Shown one piece after another: positions 21,691 through 33,515 of a DNA stretch of 64,000 bases. The notes under the pieces were generated by a model. That model did no database searches. It was not told the origin of the DNA and worked only from the letters and a program-made list of their open reading frames with translations. Source of the stretch: Eutreptiella sp. 'Long Island Sound 2002'. Lineage: Eukaryota > Euglenozoa > Euglenophyceae > Eutreptiales > Eutreptiaceae. The stretch covers positions 62,232,591 through 62,296,590 of the forward strand of contig OZ038380.1 in NCBI GenBank assembly GCA_964036045.1, in the 5' to 3' direction. Position 1 is the stretch's first letter; each line of letters starts with the position of its first letter. The translations under genes were made by a program, and so were the position numbers.

Positions 21691-22230
21691 CAGGAAAGAA
21701 CCAATACCCCATGGGTCGGACGCACTGGGGTGACCCAGCCGACCCACCGGGCCAGTGGCAGGAGCGGTACTCCAAGGCCACTGGTCCGAGCCCGGCCAGG
21801 CTGCATCGAGGACCATGGCAAACGTCACCCGGAGCCATGGAAGCAACCGGTGACAGGCGAGGCGGTACACAGTCCAGGAGGGGGTCACCTGCCACGCAGA
21901 GTGGCCCCGCAACTCAAGCCACAAGGGTGAGGCGGTTGTACCGTAGACAAACGGGAGCAATACCCCTTGTGGTGAGAGATACTCCACACGGCTGGGCAGC
22001 CCCCAGAGCTGCCGCCCAAAGGAGGGGGCATGTGGCCCTACCCATGGACACATGTGGGGACACCCTCCCACCTGGGACACATGGACCGGGTCGCCGCGAC
22101 AATGCCTTCCCAAGCACATGCGGGAGCGGCTCAAGAGGCACCTGACATAGGGCAATGGGAGGGACAGGACGTCCCCTTGGTAAGACCTTCTTCCTGCAAT
22201 GTCAAATGAGGCATCCCAAGCTCCCGAAGA

Positions 22231-22246
22231 TACCTACCTACCTACC
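22231..22246 (+). repeat. (TACC)4 tail, 3' end of element L
   Basis: TACCTACCTACCTACC follows CTCCCGAAGA. The same tail abuts the 37-bp target duplication in the inverted copy, which fixes it as the element's 3' terminus. Confidence 0.8.
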
Positions 22247-22249
22247 TCT

Positions 22250-22779
22250 GTCGCAATTTGGATAATTGTGTCGTCATCTCTGATTTTATTCATGATTAAA
22301 TAGCGTTTGGTGATAATTTGGAATTGCGAGGGTGCTTCTGAATATTTTGGGTATGTTTTGCAAATTTAATACAAGACTCGCAGTATGGACACATGCTCGC
22401 CTTGTGTGTTGCGTGTGTGGTTGTGGTCTGCGTGGGTAGCATGCTTGCCCATGAACCTTACCTTATCTGCATCCTGTTTTCCTTTGTTTGCAGCGCCATG
22501 GGTTAGTGGTGCACGGGGATAGGATTAGGGACTAGTTATTAGGACGTAGTATGTCAAGTTATGACTTAGTTGAGTGTACCTTGGAGGTAGATCCCAACGA
22601 TGACTCTTTGTTACTGCATACTTGGCATGGCAAGTGATTCACCTTAGTGAGTGTTGTTGCACGCTATGCTTTGCCTTGTTCATTAGCTTGATTGTTGTAT
22701 GGTTTTCTTTATTTTTAAACAAACATTTTTATCTAAGATGGACTAATGCCAAAATGGGAGTAAAGGCGTTTTTATTTCT
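22250..22779 (+). repeat. 530-bp dispersed repeat, copy 1
   Basis: Aligns end to end, same strand, with 54221-54750. It lies directly after the element L tail. At the other location it immediately precedes a gag-like gene, so it is probably an LTR end or 5' leader of that second element. It contains a pyrimidine-rich stretch ending TTTGCAG at about 22493, like a splice acceptor. Confidence 0.8.
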
Positions 22780-23133
22780 GGTAGCAGAGAAGCATGCAAG
22801 CCAAAGCTTGTCCCTTTTGAGATAAGCACAGCTCGCCCATCCTGCGCAGTCTCCCATGTTTTTACCTTTTGCTTGTGCAAAATGGCACAAGAGAAAGAGA
22901 TGCTAAGCACCACGGACTATAAACGACAATACACAAATGAGAAAAAAAAATATTTTATGAGCCCATTACTTTGTTTCTTGAATAATGCTGTAGTCATCGC
23001 AACTTTGGAGCTTGCGTGGTGTTTGCTTGCGTTTCATAGTCCATAGAATAGTTAAGCTTAGAATGGTTGCAATAGCCTAGCCTAGCTTAGCCTAGTCTAA
23101 CACCCCCGTGCACCACAAGATCACCCCATCTCC
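22780..23133. other. No gene seen
   Basis: AT-richer DNA with a short run of GCCTAGCCTAGCTTAG-type pentamers near 23077. Nothing else is recognisable. Confidence 0.5.
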
Positions 23134-23367
23134 ATGGTCGTGTTCGAGCCCACCAAGGGTAACTTCATGTTCATCATGGATTCCTTAGACATTGTGGACG
23201 CCAATGTCACACTTGGCAGATGCTTGGGGTACCTTGAGAAGATGATTGTACGAAAATATTTAGATACGAATGATCCATGGTGGTACTTCGGGAAGAAGAA
23301 TATATTTCGAGACGATGGATCCACGAAGTTATCTGGTGATGATGGACAGATTATGGTACTTCGATAA
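23134..23367 (+). CDS. Small hypothetical ORF leading into a minisatellite
   Basis: A 77-codon ORF with a balanced first half (MVVFEPTKGNFMF, DIVDANVTLGRCLGYLEKM) whose second half lies inside the 73-bp tandem repeats. I do not recognise it. It may be a fragment of a longer gene or chance. Confidence 0.2.
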   Translation: MVVFEPTKGNFMFIMDSLDIVDANVTLGRCLGYLEKMIVRKYLDTNDPWWYFGKKNIFRDDGSTKLSGDDGQIMVLR

Positions 23368-23560
23368 AAAGGATATATTTCGAGACGATGGATCCACGAA
23401 GTTATCTCGTGATGATGGACACATGATGGTACTTCGATAAAAAGATATATTTCGAGACGATGGACCTACGGAAATATCTCTTGATGATGGACACATGATG
23501 GTACCTCGAGAAGAAGGATATCTTTCGAGACGATGGGTCTATAAAAAATGATTTATGATG
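23290..23560 (+). repeat. 73-bp tandem repeat, about four copies
   Basis: TTTCGAGACGATGG recurs at 23305, 23378, 23450 and 23523. Units diverge progressively to the right. Confidence 0.8.
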
Positions 23561-23749
23561 ATTGGTACATGGTGGTGCTTGGACAAGAAGGAGGAGAAAT
23601 AAAATTCTTTCTTGAGGATTGAGACATGAAGGTATTTTGAGATGCGAAGTATGAGTGCAAAGAGACTAATTTGTAATGCTCGAGATACGGAGTTTCGGTA
23701 CTTGAACACTTCATTGAGATGCGAGACTATTTCATGATGCTCAACACAT

Positions 23750-24085
23750 GAAAGAGGGAGTACGAAGGAATTTTGGTGAGACCCGAGGAAATTTCGTAAC
23801 GACGGAGATCCGAAGATGAGTACGAAGGAATTTTGGTGTGACCTGAGGAAATTCCACAACGACAGAGATACGTAGATGAGTACGAAGGAATTTTGGGGAG
23901 ACCCGAGGAAATTCCACAACGACAGAGATACCAAGATGAGTACAAAGGGATTTTGGTGAGAACCGAGGAAATTCCACAACGACAGAGATACCAAGATGAG
24001 TACGAAAGAAATTTGTTAGGTCCGAGGAGATTTCGTAACGACGGAGATACCAAGATGAGTACGAAGAAATTTTGGATGAGAAGCG
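23750..24085 (+). repeat. 60-bp tandem repeat, five to six copies
   Basis: TACGAAGGAATTTTGG or close variants start at 23761, 23821, 23881, 23941, 24001 and 24060, an exact 60-base period. The period keeps frames open, giving 20-residue repeats on the minus strand (LSLWNFLGS), but I see no flanking gene that would make them coding. Confidence 0.85.
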
Positions 24086-24639
24086 AGAGTATTGATATGG
24101 AAGACTGTGACAACCTGCGCGAAGAATGATACGATGATTTTGAAAAACTTCGAGAGGATGAATACCGAGAGGAATTTTGTGAACCTTTGAGAGAATGGGG
24201 ATGAAAAGGAGCTTGGAGAAGAGTAGCGATACGAAACGAGACTTCGATGAAAATGAATTCCCATGTTGGTTGGAGGGTTTTTCCCATTGGTTAATCATAT
24301 CGAGACCAAGACGGAGACCCTGTTTCCCGAAGTTCACTACGCGGTTCCTTTCGGAAGTGCTTGTGCTGTCTCCAACGAATTTTTGCACACCGACAGTGTT
24401 GGGTTGCTGCGGGAGGGCGGACGCCGTGCATGATTAGCCCAAAACAATGTTGATGGTCATCCTAACATATCAAAAGCCGCGCCAGGTGAGCCTACGTCCG
24501 AGAAAAATGAGGGTGGTTCCATTAAACACTACGCAATTGGCTTGAAGGTGACGAAGCCGATGGTGTGTGTGTGCCGCCGCCATAAGACAGAGGTGAATGC
24601 TATGGCCTCGCACGTTGGATCCATGCCTGCCACGCAGTT
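24086..24639. other. No confident gene
   Basis: Spacer between minisatellite and the carboxykinase-like pseudogene. A short stretch from about 24445 could be degenerate coding sequence of that gene, but frames are too broken to say. Confidence 0.4.
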
Positions 24640-25697
24640 GGATGTTGCCCTACACTATCTATCTTGTTGAGCCTTCCGAGGAAAGGCACGCTGGAGGCGC
24701 TTTCGTCTTCTTCAAATTCGGATCCAAGTGAGGGTGGGACCAACCCTACGGATACACCACTCCCGGCAGGGGAACATTGAGAACCATTTTCCGATATGAT
24801 GAAGCTCCTGGGAAGCCACGTCGAGCTGAAGTTCAAAAGTAACGCTGTAGACCACTGCTGCACTGAGATCATCAACCTGCTTGAATCGGTGTCTGTGTCT
24901 TTGGGGGAGCACAAGGTAAAGTGGGAAGGCGCCAAAGGTGAAGAGAAGTCGCTCAAAATGTTCACCAAGAGTTTCTACGTGCATCCCTCTGGATACTCTA
25001 TCCCTTTGGAGAAGCACGCTGTGTGTGTGGCACGTTCACCCTTGCTGGCCTTGACCCACATTCCACATGCTGCCACCAGACGTGCACAATGTCAGTCGGA
25101 GGTAAATCAGAGATTTCCAAGAGCATGGAGTATGCTAGAAAAACGTGCAACGTGTTTGTGGGTGGTTTCGCCAACGACAACAAAACTTGCAGGAGATCTT
25201 CCACAAAATCAGCAACAGCTTGGGCGAAGTTGAGTTCAGCAACCACGTCCCACTGGGGACCGTCATCATGCCCCGAGGATGAGTGCAATGCTGCGTGGAA
25301 CAAGTGGTTGAATGGCATCGAAGAGCGATTCTGGACCATTGCATTCGTCATCAAGGGTCATTACAAGGTTTCATGGGGCAAGGAAGTGCAGAGCCATTTC
25401 CATGTGCAAGGGGCCGATGGCACCCAGGGCAAAGAGCTTCTGATTGACTCCGCTGGTCGGGACCGCCGCAAGTACTCCCAGGTGGCGTTCAAGCTGCAAA
25501 TGGAGAATGACAGCTCCGCGTTCACGGTTGCGCCCTCCAAGCACCTTTCGGAGTACGAGAGAGATGGTTGCTCCGAGAAGACACCACCAGCCCAGGATAC
25601 CTGCATATGTGCTCCGACATCCACGCCCTCAGGGACACCTCCGTCACGGCAATTTCCATTCAATTGCACAGGCGCATGCCCATGACTGACAAGCTGG
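24640..25697 (+). pseudogene. Left part of a degenerate PPi-type phosphoenolpyruvate carboxykinase-like gene
   Basis: Pieces of one protein appear in order but in different frames: HAGGAFVFFKFGSK, then a helical part from 24796, CTMSVGGKSEISKS at about 25083-25124, LQEIFHKISNSLGEVEF, WLNGIEERFWTIAFVIKGHY at about 25302, and finally LHRRMPMTDKL reaching the LTR. From memory, the family of large PPi-dependent carboxykinases has a GGGKSEISKS motif, then a WL...F.VKRYYRPEWG block, then an RR.P......PV..VLP...NNP block in the same order. These enzymes interconvert oxaloacetate and phosphoenolpyruvate using pyrophosphate. At least three frameshifts make this copy non-functional. The protein continues after the gypsy insertion at 47941. 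Confidence 0.55.
25694..25697 (+). repeat. Target-site duplication of the gypsy element, left copy
   Basis: CTGG immediately before the LTR start, repeated immediately after the 3' LTR at 47941-47944. Four bases is within the normal range for gypsy elements. Confidence 0.75.
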
Positions 25698-25740
25698 TGA
25701 AGCGGTAACCTGAACCCCATGGCTAGGGTAGGGCATACAA

Positions 25741-25820
25741 CCGGTCCCCGGTCCACTAACCCCATGTACGGAAGGGAAGACCGGTCTCCGGTCCACTAAC
25801 CCCATGTACGGAAGGGAAGA
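25741..25820 (+). repeat. 40-bp direct duplication near LTR start
   Basis: Two adjacent 40-base units (CCGGTC[CT]CCGGTCCACTAA...) differ by one base. The same pair occurs at 44950-45029, so it predates the insertion. It could be a duplicated upstream promoter element. Confidence 0.8.
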
Positions 25821-25908
25821 CGCCCGTTGACGCCCGGTGCGAGCCCGGCCGGAGCGTGTTCCGTGCCGTAAAGCCCCGCATCGGCAACCGATGCGTCGCC
25901 AGCGGAGA

Positions 25909-25917
25909 TTTATATAT
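25909..25917 (+). promoter_or_regulatory. TATA-like site in LTR
   Basis: TTTATATAT about 210 bases into the LTR, conserved at 45118-45126 and absent from both damaged LTRs at 3923 and 14291. It is a candidate start signal for the genomic transcript. Confidence 0.4.
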
Positions 25918-28738
25918 CAGAATATCAGGAATCAACAGGGTTTTATTTTCACATTGTTTCCGTCAATTTTTACGCTTCCGTTCTGATATTCACTGTTTTG
26001 ACAGCTGGCGGTTAGTTCGCGACTTTAGCGTAACCGCCAGTTTAACTGTTATATACAGATATTTTAGCGCAATCCCTGACGAAATCTCTAAAGTCTTCAG
26101 GAATTGCATTGATGCATCTGCAATTTTCACATTGTACACTCGCACTCTTAATCCGAATTTTTCAGGATGTCGAAATCGGATTTTCGACTTCGACATCCCC
26201 GCACTTGATTTGACCTCTTTCGAGTGGACCTACGTGCTTCCCTATGCAAGAATCAACTTTCCTTTTGTCTTGCCCTCCATTTGTCTTAGAGATATGGGCA
26301 AAACAAAGTTGATTCGTGAGGCCACTTGTGAGGGTCATATCTCGTGCCGCTTGCGAGGAATGACAATAAGGAAACGTGGGATGTATTCACAATACTCCCG
26401 ACGTATTTTATGAAGCTTTATACGCCTTGCGTCTCCACACGTGCGCGCTAGCGTAATGGATCATGGTCAAGAGGGTAGAGTTTGCGTTAGAACTCTTTGG
26501 CGATGCGTTAAGATAACTTTGGAGTGTAGCGAGCGAGTGTTGGTGTTGCATAGGAACCTTCTTTGAGTTCCTATGAGCGATTGACACAAAGTTACGCCCT
26601 TGGAGGGGCATGACATATCGTGGGGGGAGCTACCTTTTTTGGCAATATGTGGTATGTGCCATGTGTTGTATTGCGTGCCCATTTGGCGGGTTTGGCTAAG
26701 AGCGATACACCAACCAATGGACCTCATATTGCACGAGGCCCTTCCTCCTACTCCCCATGATCAATTGCAAGCCTAACCTTCGTGGAGGGAAGCTTGTGTG
26801 GCGATCCCAAAGCGATGCGTAGGGAGCAAGCTGTGTGTTTTGCAATTTTCCATATTTTCATGTGCCCACTTGGGAAGTAGCGCTCGTGACCTTTCAAAGC
26901 GCCCCAAGTGGAGCACATATGTGGAATCTGAGGTCATTGGTGTCAAGTCATTGTGTTTAGAAGGATTGGTCGATTACTCAATCCACGCCGAAGATATTAT
27001 AATATATTTGTGCGCCTTTCAAGGCACTTTTGGGTGTTTTTTTCGCCAATATTGCTGTTTTTTGCCCGTCATGATGTCAAGTGGCGACCATGTATCTCAA
27101 CGTTGCGCTCAATCGACATCATGACCGAAACATGTTATGAGGGTCCATCCCTCGGTGCCCAACATATCTTGGACCCGGCGGATAACTCCTCTTGGACTTG
27201 GCGTACCGTGGCAGCCATGTTGGCGATTTCGGACCATCCCGAATCATGGGCTCACTTGGCGACCCTGCCATTCCCGAGACCGGAGGAGTTGGGTGACGCC
27301 CAAAGAATATGTTAGACACATATGACTTGATACCAATCCTATGGCACACTCCGGTTCAAGTCGGGTATGTGCCTCATTTGCCCCAACCATGAGTGTGCGC
27401 ATTTTCGGCCATTTTGAGCAGTTTTCCATATTTTCCGCCCGCCGTGCACCATGTTCAGCTACCTCGTGCACGCTGGACGCATGGACCAATGGACCATATA
27501 TGACATGGGTGATATGTATATTGGTCCCCATGGTTCACACACCACCTGGGCTAAGCGGAGCATCCTTCGTTAAGGCGCTAGCCCAAAGTGAGTGTGGACA
27601 ATTTTGCCATTTTGGCATTTGTGGACCCAATTGGGATTGTCACCACGCCAAATGGCATGAAGATCTTTGAGAGCCAGGAGAATGGGAGTCTTCGTTGGCC
27701 TCAGGGGAGACCGCGCATGGAATGAGGGATCCGATCTCCTAGCCGGCGTGGAGGTATACTATGGGGAGCACCCCCGAATTTTGGCTCATTTTGAGTAGCC
27801 AAAAAGACCCCATTTTGGGACCCCAATTTCACCCCTCCGGGTGGTCAGCTTGCGGCCCCATATCTCTATGCCCACAGGGAGCCCGGACCTAATTCCAAGT
27901 TATGGATATAACTGGATTATGGATATGGATATAAGTTCTAGGTCCTGCCTCCTATCCTGTGAGCCATTCTCCTTGCCCTGGCCGGGCGAGCCACGCGTGG
28001 GAATGACGCCAATTTTGGTGATTTCGGCATCATGACCCCACTTGACGAACCCGTGGTGCCCTGATGCCGAGACCTCAGTGGGAACTAGGTTGGGTGAGGG
28101 CTCCAGGTAGTTCGTACTCGAAGGGCATAGGGTCAGTTGCCTCGTCCCTACCTCCGGCGGGTCCGGACGAGGGGTCAAGTTTGGAGATTTTTGAGCTAAT
28201 TTCAGTTTGGGCTGAAACAGCCCACTTTCAGCTACCAACTCCTAGGGGATAATGGCGGGGCCATATCTCTGGCTCGGAAGGGAGTTGGGACCTGACCTTG
28301 GGGGAGCATAGGGAGCCACTGTGGGGTGGCCTTGGAGTATCTTGGTTCCCAGGAACTCGCCTGTAGCTGGGCGGGACATTCCCCCCAATGGCAGGGTTTC
28401 AGGGTCCGGACTGAGCAGGGCATGGGTTGTGTTTGAGCCCCCGCCCCCACCAGCCACTGAGAGGGTCGGACCTGGGATTGGGATACGAGTTGGGACTGAG
28501 TGTCTTTTGTCCTGTGATGCCTTTACCCCAGTCCAGTCTTAACCCCATGTGTACATATCCTGATGTGTTCTTGTACATACTTTTGTTCCCTTGTTTCAGA
28601 GTGGCAAGGATCCTGGAACGCTTTGTCACATGACATGAGCACAATGATGCCCCTGTGAGCGTAGTGCTTTGCCTGCCTGCTCACTTGCGCGTGTCCACCG
28701 CAGCGTCCCGTGGCCAGGTCCCTCACGGGAACGCGTCA

Positions 28739-29124
28739 AAAGCGTTTCACCGCCGCGGGGTTACCCATCCCTCGCGTGCCACTCGGGGCCACCAACCCCG
28801 AGCAGCGCGGCGCAGCAGCTCGCAGCTCGCAGCTCGCAGCGCAGCGCAGCAGCTCGCAGCGCCGCCCAGCGACAGCGCCGAGCCCGTCACGGGGCCCGCA
28901 GCGCCGTCCAGAGCATCGCCCTGACCGCGCCGCGACCGTGAAGGAGGAGGACAGACCAGGACTCCCTCATCAACGAGTCGTATCGGCCGACCAGCAAGGC
29001 CGCACACCCAGTCGCGTCAACCACCTCCACAACCACCGGCCGACCAGCACCGGCCGCACTCCCAGTCCAGTGCTGCAACACCCACCTCAACAACCACCCC
29101 AGGACCACCCCATCGAGGAGAACG
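28739..29124 (+). other. Leader of the complete gypsy element
   Basis: Counterpart of 6662-7086, with AGCTCGCAGCTCGCAG microsatellite variation at about 28817-28860. No TGG-initiated primer-binding site directly follows the LTR. Confidence 0.7.
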
Positions 29125-32019
29125 ATGGTGAATTGGGATGAGGCGGGCAAGACGTGGCCGCAGCCCCACCCCCATGCGGCGCGCCTACTGCGTTGGTTGC
29201 TGTGGGGGCAGCAGTACCGCCACAGCAATCCCCAGTGCGAAGGCGGCATGCCCGGGAGCTTCGAGCTCCGCGAGGACATGGGCGAGGACCGCCTGCGGGC
29301 AGTGGAGGAGTGGCTGCGGGCGGAAGGGTATGAGTACTGCTTCCGCCGCAAGCGCTGGAGGACCTGGACCCGCCCAGACAGGCCCGGCGAAGGGCTGCGC
29401 CCTGACGGGATCGAGGAGGACGAGAAGCCCAACGAGTACCCGTCGGGCGCCTCGATCAACGTCTCCATGTGGGACGTGATCGAGAAAGAGTTCCCGGAGC
29501 CGGGGAACGAGCGCAGGCTGCAGGGCAGCAGCGCGTCTCCTGGGAAGGAGAAGCGTTCCGCCGGGGACAGGAGGCGGGACAGGAAGTGGCGGGAGTACCA
29601 GGAATCCCTGGCCGCCGAAGCCGCCGAAGGCGCCAGGGGCGGAAACCGAGCCCACAGCCCCCAACGGGCCAATGGCGGTCACCACCCCGGCCACACCACC
29701 CTTGGTGACTTCCTGGAAGTCGCCAAGCAGACCAAGGCCAAGCCCCGTACGCTGCTCCTGAGGAAGTCAGGCCCCAGCAGCGACGTGGAGTCCGCCCACC
29801 GTGGGAGGATGCCGGCCGACCAGGCCAGCTCCAGCGGCAGCGTCGCTCCCCACCAAAGGGATGTGGCGCGCGCCTGCGAGCGCACCTGTGGGGTGCCCTG
29901 CAACCTTCGGGTTGCCCGGCAACGGGCCACGCAGCAGAACGCTGCCGTGGAGGGCGCCGCCGGCATCGCCCATGAGCAGGCCCCTGAGTGCGGCAGAGGC
30001 ATGGATTACCACGCCTCGACCGTGGCAGCCATCGCAGCTGGTCTCACGGCTGCGGCCGCCCATGAGGCAGTGGCTGCCCGAATCAGGGGTGAGGTGGCGG
30101 CAACCGCCGAGGAAGCCCGCCTGACGCCGGAGGCCATTGCCTGCAAGGAGGCCGAGGTGAAGGCGCTGGAAGAGGCGCTTGCCCAAGAGAGGGCAAAGAA
30201 GGAGGCGGAAGAAAGGGCCCATGCCGAGGCGACGGCGAAGGCCCAGGCGGACGCCGCCAAGAAGATCGCCATCGAGGCCGCGCGAGGGAAGGTCGCTGAG
30301 GAGAGGGCCAAGACGGAGGCGGAGCTTGCGGCGTTGGAAGCGGGGAAGGCTCGGCTGCAGCAGGCCCGGGAAGCCGAAGCGGCTCGTGCCCGGGAGGAAG
30401 CCGAAGCGCGAGCTGCCGCAGCCACAGCCGCCGCAATGGAGGAGGCAGAGGCCAAACTCCGCCGCGAGACTCCCCCGGGAGGATCACGAGTGGAGACCCT
30501 TCGAAAGCTTTTCAAAGGGGATGCCTCTTCCAAGATGACGCTGGACGAGGCCGACACGGGCAGCAGTGGGAGCAGTTGCCCCACTGCCCATCGACGGAGG
30601 AAAGGCAAGGGGAAGACCCCCGAGAGGCCACAGAGGCCAGCGGGTGGACACCCCCACGACAGCGACCCCTTCTTCACCGCCAGCGACGGGGATGAACAAG
30701 GCCGCCGACATCGCTGAGTGGTGGCTTGGACGGGCGGAGGAGGCGGAGATGTCCCCATGGAGCCGGAAGGTGAGGATGAGGATCCCCCTCCTCCCTACCG
30801 GAGCTCGGAGTCTTCCGAGACCAAGACGCCCAGGTGGGGTGACATGGACGAGGATGACGACATGGACTTCGACATCACGAAGAAGTGCCCATCCTCGGAC
30901 CCACCGAGGCGACCCGGCGGAGACCCACCGGGACCCCCTGGCCGAGGACCATCAGGACCCCCTGGAGGATGCCCACCAAGTGGACCGCCTGGAGGCGGAC
31001 CACCGGGCGGGGGAGGACCCCCTGGACCGGGCGGACCCGGCGGAGGCCCTCCTGGAGGACCCCCCGGGGACCCCGACGACCCACCAGGGGATGGCGACCC
31101 GGATGCCACCCGGCGGTGTATTGTCTACCTCCGCAGGAGGGTCCAGTTCCTCGAGCGCGAGGTAGACACGGGCAAGGGCGAGATGACTCGCATCGCCAGG
31201 GTCGCCGCGCGCGCGCAGAGAGAGCTGGACATCGCCAAGATCGAGATGGTCAAGAGCGCCAGCGTCGCCACCGCCACCAAGAGGCTGTTGGACATCGCCA
31301 AGGGCGAGACCAGGTCGCTGAACAAGGTCATCAGCGGCCTGCAGCAGAGGCTGGATGCGCTGGAAGCCCGTGGGAGCGTCGGCAGCGACCACCCACCCCT
31401 GGAGTCTGGCTCGTCGGACGACAGCTGGGGACCCGGACCAGGTCCAGGCGGACCCCATGCCCCCGGCGGAGCCCCCAGGAGTCGCCCCAGCGCCAGTGCC
31501 CCCTCTCTCACCGCCCCCTCTCACCACAGCGCGGGCCGCAGCAACGAGCGCGTGCCGCCCGGCAGTGGCAGTGAGGATTGGCGTGATGAGTGGCTCAGCG
31601 CGGAGTACCACAACCGCCGTGCTCCACCGCGGACACCGGTACGCCCCCGACGCCCCGCACAAGCCCCGGAGCCAATTCCAATGGCTGGTGGACGTTATGG
31701 TGGACTCAGGGATGAGGTCCCTAGAGGAGACGTGGAGTGGGATGTCGGGATGTTGGCGGAGGAGGACCTGGAGGAGTTCGACATCAGCCCGCCGCGTGCT
31801 GTACGACGGGAGGCCGCTGATTGCAGCCGCCGGCGCATTGATGAGGAGGCATACATGGAAGGGGTACGGCGTGAACACCTGGGTTCAGCGTACATGGAGG
31901 AACCGCGGCGTAGCCACAGGGATCCCATGGAGGAGATGGACGTGGCGGCCGTGGGAGTTCCGTGGGCGAGGCCGATGGGAACCTCGGTCGACCTCGCGGC
32001 CGGCGTTCATGGTCTCTAA
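29125..32019 (+). pseudogene. Gypsy Gag N-terminal half with one internal stop
   Basis: Start fixed by identity with the other two copies. Residues about 329-447 form the Ala/Glu-rich coiled coil. A TGA at 30715-30717 replaces a sense codon present in the copy at 8699, after which the same frame continues through the Pro/Gly collagen-like stretch (about 592-655), a second coiled coil (FLEREVDTGKGEMTRIARV) and the GGRYGGLRDEVP block to 32019. Relative to the other copy an extra T near 31961 shifts the frame just before the capsid-like domain. Confidence 0.75.
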
Positions 32020-33464
32020 GGCCGCGGATGCCGCCGTGTGGGAAGACTTGAAGGACATCAAGCCCCCCATGTACGACGGCAACCCCCTCAACCTCGACTG
32101 CTTCTCGGAGAACCTGGACGATTGGGGGGTGACCGTTACTGAAGACATGGATCCCGCAGATGCGGAAAAATCTGTCTTCAGACGGTTCAGGTACCACCTG
32201 CCGGAAGTGCTCCAAGAGCTATACTTCGTGGCAACCAAAAAGGGGAAGATCAAGACCCTCAAGGAAGCCAAGAAGTGGCTCAACGAGCAGGAGCGGGTGG
32301 ACGCTCTGCAGGTGGCTGCCAAGCGATGGAAGTCCATCAAGCTTCAGCATGATGGACGGGAGATCCGCCTACGGGACTGGCGGGACTTCCGAGGGCAATA
32401 CACCCTCTTCCGCCGCAACGTGGAGGACTGGAACGAGGGTGACGAGCAGGTTCGCCTGCTCTCCATGCTGCCGGAAGCATGGATCAAGAGGGTCACCAAG
32501 GAGGAAGCCAAGCGGGCCAAGTCCAACCACACGGTCAAGATGATGCTCCCCAAAGAGTATCATACGAACGTGGTGGCTTGGACGAGGAAGAACGTGGCCC
32601 GGGATGTCAAACGGCACCCCCTGCAAAACGCTCTCCTCATCACCGTCTCGGGCGATCTCGAGAAGACCGCGATGTGGCGCCTTGACGAGTGTGACGTGAG
32701 CGGCCAGACCATCCGTCCGCAGGCGCGGCGACGAGATCCTGGAGTGGGTTGGAGAGGAAGTACTCAAGGAGTACCGGAACCTCCACCACATCCGCTGGTT
32801 GAGGCCCGGCGACCGCGACGTCAACTACGTTGGCGAGGGATCTGGCGGGGAAGCTGCCATGAACCCAGCGGGAGCCGACGGCAATGAAGCTCTCGTCGAC
32901 GATGACGACGACGATGAGCCCGCCGAGGTGGCCGTTTGTGCCTTTGTGGCCCACAACGGCGCGGGGAGCAACCGGGGAAGCTGGAAGCCCCTGCAGCCGG
33001 GTTGGAAGAAGAAGGAGAAGAAGGACCCTTGTCGCATTGGCAGCCCTCCGCTGTCCTTTGGGGAGTTCATACGAGCTCACCCTCAGGGCTGTTTCGTGTG
33101 TTATGGGAGGAAGCAAGACTTCAACCATGACCACCGAACATGCCCCATCCACCAGGCCGACACGGAGGCCTACAAGAAGGTGCACGGGTCGTAGAAGCGT
33201 GCACCCGCGGGTATGCGGGAGGCCAAAGTGGAGGTGGACAAGGACGAGCTCTCCAAGCTGATGTCGCAGGGGACCGAGTTGGCCAAGGAGATCCAGGAGA
33301 TCAAGAGGAACTGGGTCCCCAGGTCGGACAAGAAGAACAAGGAGAACAACCAGAACGACCAGAACAAGGATAAGGACAAGAACACTAGAAGGGGAAGGAA
33401 GAAGGGCGTCAACCAGGTTGATGCGGAGGAGAATACCCCTACTTCCACAGCTGACGCCCCCTAG
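31960..33464 (+). pseudogene. Gypsy Gag capsid-like and nucleocapsid regions (broken)
   Basis: The capsid-like domain (AVWEDLKDIKPPMYDG to KEYHTNVVAWTRKN) is in one frame to about 32735. Small deletions near 32725 move the frame, and the acidic patch plus zinc knuckle (first Cys at 33090; C-x2-C-x8-H-x4-C, intact here) follow in another. A TAG at 33192-33194 replaces the AAG of the other copy. The Lys/Asn-rich tail ends at a TAG at 33462-33464, beyond which the protease-containing frame is the same one, so gag and pol are separated by a single stop in this copy. Confidence 0.7.
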
Positions 33465-33515
33465 CGGAGCCCCTGCAGCCAAGGGCCCCAGCTAGGGCGG
33501 TCGCAGGATGGTGTC

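Larger units (their letters stand above)
17558..22247 (+). mobile_element. Element L, copy 2: 5'-truncated non-LTR-like element
   Basis: It starts at sequence equivalent to base 2895, runs through 246-bp repeats and two ORFs, a long 3' UTR with a T/A tract and 65-bp repeats, and ends in (TACC)4. The copy on the opposite strand (37670-42592) shows the same 3' end and variable 5' truncation, which is the signature of target-primed reverse transcription. No RT or endonuclease is encoded. No target duplication is found around this copy. Confidence 0.7.
20967..22247 (+). other. Element L 3' untranslated region
   Basis: It matches the 3' region of the inverted copy, except that about 0.6 kb carrying an extra small ORF in that copy is missing at about 21043. 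It contains a T-run (21386-21397) followed by A-rich sequence to 21441, able to fold back, then 65-bp repeats and finally the TACC tail. No supported gene. Confidence 0.65.
25698..28738 (+). repeat. 5' LTR of the complete gypsy element
   Basis: Starts TGAAGCGG and ends ACGCGTCA (TG...CA termini). The start is fixed by alignment with the 3' LTR and by the adjoining target duplication. It contains a 40-bp direct duplication, a TATA-like site and numerous hairpins. Confidence 0.85.

Noticed and set aside
23750-24085. CRISPR-like array
   Set aside because: The repeats are directly adjacent 60-bp units without unique spacers, and the setting is eukaryotic.
25698-25860. rRNA- or tRNA-like GC-rich segment in the LTR start
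   Set aside because: It is a 40-bp duplication plus flanking LTR sequence repeated at 44907; no cloverleaf or rRNA core motif is seen.
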